A stretch of DNA of 41,967 nucleotides, taken from a virus. The stretch lies in the IMG/VR virus record IMGVR_UViG_3300028840_006412, positions 1 through 41,967 of that record, one strand, 5' to 3'. A program made the position numbers and the translations under genes. Below are positions 39,547-41,967 of the stretch, in pieces. Position 1 is the first letter of the stretch. Each line of letters starts with the position of its first letter. The notes below the pieces were generated by a model that did not search any database, was not told the origin of the DNA, and saw nothing but the letters and a program-made list of their open reading frames with translations.

Positions 39547-41691
39547 CTATGAAGCAACCTTTTGCTGAAATCTCAACCGGATAAATTCCGCTGGTTTATT
39601 CCCAGCAATGTAGTAGTCCACCGTAAGCAACCCAGCATCAATACTGGCCTGCGGGTTGTTCTCCTCATCCACCTTGATAAACCAAGCCTCGGCCTGCGTA
39701 GCTCCCTTCAGATACCCATCCCTGAGCAATCCTTGGAAAAAGCCATCTCCCTGCGCCTTGATTCGAGCCCAAAGGCCCGGCCCATTGTTCTCAAAGACGG
39801 CCCAGAACGAATTGTTATACACGCTCTGCTCACAGAACATGAAGAGACGTCGAATGTTAACATTGATCCATTCCGCATCCTTACTAAGAGTTTTCGCTCC
39901 CCACACGGCTCGACCAGTCTGAACGGTAGACACTAACGGATTGATACGTGCCGGATACAAAATATCCCGCTCGCCCTTGGATAGAATACGCTCTAGCCCA
40001 GTCGCTCCATTGAGTCTACCATCGGTAATGCCCGCAGGAGCCTTGCCAACATTCCTGTTGGTATCTGTCCGTGCAAACACTCCCGCGATAAATCCATCGG
40101 GAGGTACATCGAGGTTGCGACCATCGTCAGCTATCGGATCGTAAATCTTAACCCAGGGATAGTAGAGAGCGCCATAACTCGTGTTGTAAGCAGCCGTATT
40201 CCTCACAAACTTGACCGCATCGGTCGGCTCCAGTCCCGCCTCGGTGGTCAAAATGGCGAAACGGTTCTTGTTCGTCTCAGCATACGCAATGAGATCATTG
40301 CTTACTGTCACATTCCCTGCAAAATCTGGCATTGAAATGTTCAAGATCTCATCGAGATCATCAAAGGAGTAAAGACCAGTCTTGCTCGCTTGCAAAGTGG
40401 GATCTGTGACGTCCCCACGTGTCAACGGCCCAGTTCCGTCTGTTCCTCCCGAGAGTTGACCACAGACTTCGGTCTCATCGGGCTCGGACCAATATGTCAT
40501 CATGATCGGAGTCCCATCGGCTGGCGCAGCCGAAAATTCAAGCGTCCAAGCTCCTGTCGTATAGTTGATGGTGCCGCTGACAATCCCTGTGCCCGTGATA
40601 GCTCCGTCGCTATCGTCCGTACCTGTCACAGTACCAGCCTGAACCGAAACCGTTCCAAACCTCACCTCTGGATTGCGAATAGTGCCGGAAAAGGAAGTCT
40701 CCGCCGCATCACCTTCACCCAAGAACTCAGCTAATCGCTTCGTAGCTCTCAACGATCTTGGAATGTTGTAATCAGATCCCTTCGTGATTTGAGAGAAGTT
40801 GGTCTCACCATTGACGACATCTTCAATGAAATGCTCATCCGTATCGTCATCAAGAACCACCTCGTCATATGTCTCCTCTACCTGCCAATCGGCCTCGCCA
40901 ACTGCCGATTCGCTCTGAATCGAAACATCAAACCTGGTCCAACCTCCATTGTCCCCCTCATAATCATTGTTGCCCGAGAGACACATGCGAACCTGATTGT
41001 AAAAAGTGCCTTTCCAAGGCGAGGTAAGCGTCCAGTCCGATGCATCCTCACCTTCGTACAGGTAAGTCTGATCGTTTGAGACGTCCAAGCCGAGAATCAC
41101 AGCCGTTGCATCATTGGCTGTTGCATCTTCGAACTCAAGACTCGCGGTAGCACCAGTATCATCTGTGACAATTTCAATTCGATTGCCAGTGCCTACTGAA
41201 CAACTAATGCCCGCTATCGCGTCAATAGCCGATGCAATTTCTGTGGGGGTAGTGCTCGCTGGAACCGCACCTGCACAATCGATTTCTGTAGCCGCAGCAC
41301 CGCTGATCTTTACAGCGATATAACTATCGGTACTCAGATCAACAGTGGAAGCTAGGGGACGACCAAAAAAAGATGCCGGAGTAGCAGCATCATCCAGATC
41401 TGATGCATTCGTCGCCGCTATTGCATCACTCGGAACTACACGTGTCACATATGCTCGCGTTCCCTCATTTTGAAAAAACGCAGCCATCATGAACGGAATA
41501 TTACTATTCCTCCAATACGTTCCGAATATCTCTACGAACCTATCAAAAGTGGTCACGAGCTGCGGTTCATTCTCCGGCCCCTTCCTAAGCCACCCTGCCG
41601 TAGCATAGGTAGACGTAGAAACACCAGCGATTGCCCCTGCGCTCGCAGACCTCTCTATCAGAAACAGTCCAGGACTCAGGTATTCACCCAT
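39547..41691 (-). CDS. Tail sheath protein
   Basis: 714 aa. N-terminus GEYLSPGLFLIERSASAGAI is typical of sheath proteins; the C-terminal domain includes WINVNIRRLFMFCEQSVYNN SFWAVFENNGPGLW, and TQAEAWFIKVDEENNP, with the final handshake strand IPGNKPAEFIRLRFQQK-like ending AEFIRLRFQQKVAS. The middle contains extra beta domains (ITGTGIVSGTINYTTGAWTL, and DGAITGTGI) like those in the fibre proteins, which explain the large size. GAGGAGG lies before the ATG at 41691. It forms the contractile outer layer. Confidence 0.9.
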   Translation of the reverse strand: MGEYLSPGLFLIERSASAGAIAGVSTSTYATAGWLRKGPENEPQLVTTFDRFVEIFGTYWRNSNIPFMMAAFFQNEGTRAYVTRVVPSDAIAATNASDLDDAATPASFFGRPLASTVDLSTDSYIAVKISGAAATEIDCAGAVPASTTPTEIASAIDAIAGISCSVGTGNRIEIVTDDTGATASLEFEDATANDATAVILGLDVSNDQTYLYEGEDASDWTLTSPWKGTFYNQVRMCLSGNNDYEGDNGGWTRFDVSIQSESAVGEADWQVEETYDEVVLDDDTDEHFIEDVVNGETNFSQITKGSDYNIPRSLRATKRLAEFLGEGDAAETSFSGTIRNPEVRFGTVSVQAGTVTGTDDSDGAITGTGIVSGTINYTTGAWTLEFSAAPADGTPIMMTYWSEPDETEVCGQLSGGTDGTGPLTRGDVTDPTLQASKTGLYSFDDLDEILNISMPDFAGNVTVSNDLIAYAETNKNRFAILTTEAGLEPTDAVKFVRNTAAYNTSYGALYYPWVKIYDPIADDGRNLDVPPDGFIAGVFARTDTNRNVGKAPAGITDGRLNGATGLERILSKGERDILYPARINPLVSTVQTGRAVWGAKTLSKDAEWINVNIRRLFMFCEQSVYNNSFWAVFENNGPGLWARIKAQGDGFFQGLLRDGYLKGATQAEAWFIKVDEENNPQASIDAGLLTVDYYIAGNKPAEFIRLRFQQKVAS

Positions 41692-41726
41692 TTTACTGTC
41701 CTCCTCTTCTCAAGCTCCGGGCCATA

Positions 41727-41967
41727 TTATTCAGATCCCGAGATGCCTTTGGTCTTCTTTCTGGCTCGCCTACTCTTTTTTGCAGGCTTGGCAGATTTGT
41801 TCCGTTCGTTTTTCGCTTCCTCTTTGTCGTCAGAAACGGCACCATCGTCTTTTGATTCCACCATTTTAGACGTACTTGTCAATGTATCGCCATCTTTTTC
41901 ATCATCAGATTTTTCATCTATTGACGTCATAAATGGCTTTATATCCGTTTTTTCAAGAGATTTTGGT
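41727..41967 (-). CDS. Partial charged protein (3' end only)
   Basis: The frame stays open to the window edge, reading through ATG at 41930; no ribosome binding site precedes that ATG, so this is probably the C-terminal end of a larger gene. The visible part is extremely charged: acidic (DEKSDDEKDGD, DDGAVSDDKEEAKNE) then basic (KSAKPAKKSRRARKKTK). Such tails occur on phage structural or head-associated proteins. Function unknown. It lies 35 bases before the sheath gene. Confidence 0.5.
   Translation of the reverse strand, partial: PKSLEKTDIKPFMTSIDEKSDDEKDGDTLTSTSKMVESKDDGAVSDDKEEAKNERNKSAKPAKKSRRARKKTKGISGSE

Overview
The window is part of a tailed-phage genome with a contractile tail (myovirus). 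Every gene I can support lies on the minus strand. Genes are packed tightly, many joined by ATGA or TAATG stop/start overlaps, and most starts have a clear Shine-Dalgarno sequence. There are no rRNA, tRNA or chromosomal housekeeping genes. The host cannot be named. A candidate spanin with a lipobox and a C-terminal membrane anchor points to a Gram-negative host.

Read in the direction of transcription (high to low coordinates), the window starts in the tail operon: a partial charged protein, tail sheath, two T4 gp19-like tube proteins, a small protein with a capsid-targeting-like N-terminus, a ribbon-helix-helix protein, a tail assembly chaperone with a probable -1 programmed frameshift, a 21-residue ORF, a small membrane protein, tape measure, LysM-like protein, gpD-like hub, gp5/gpV-like spike, a proline-rich repeat protein, an alanine-rich protein, gp25-like wedge, gpJ/gp6-like wedge, gpI-like protein and many fibre or baseplate decoration proteins (31-16 kb). 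Next come membrane proteins that may form part of the lysis module (15.8-14.7 kb), a small virion protein, a 1201-residue protein with 38 tandem 20-residue repeats, a BppU-like protein and the candidate spanin (14.7-9.4 kb).

From 9.4 to 4.46 kb lies the most unusual region: nine unrelated small-to-medium proteins that begin with the same 11-residue peptide, consensus M-x-L-R-R-R-x-Y-L-x-E, usually followed by A or another small or polar residue. A tenth copy sits in the tail operon at 38.1-38.3 kb. The peptide ends in [L/I]-x-E, the cleavage rule of T4-type prohead proteases, and resembles the capsid-targeting sequence of T4 internal head proteins. At least three of the cargo proteins look like ADP-ribosyltransferases, as T4 Alt is. 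I infer a set of virion-packaged, injected effectors sharing one targeting tag.

The last 4.3 kb hold small, probably early genes: cysteine-rich proteins, a GHKL ATPase joined to a HExxH zinc-peptidase-like tail, and thymidylate kinase. Across the window the palindrome GACGTC occurs 47 times by my count, about five times chance expectation and rather evenly spaced; its role is unknown.
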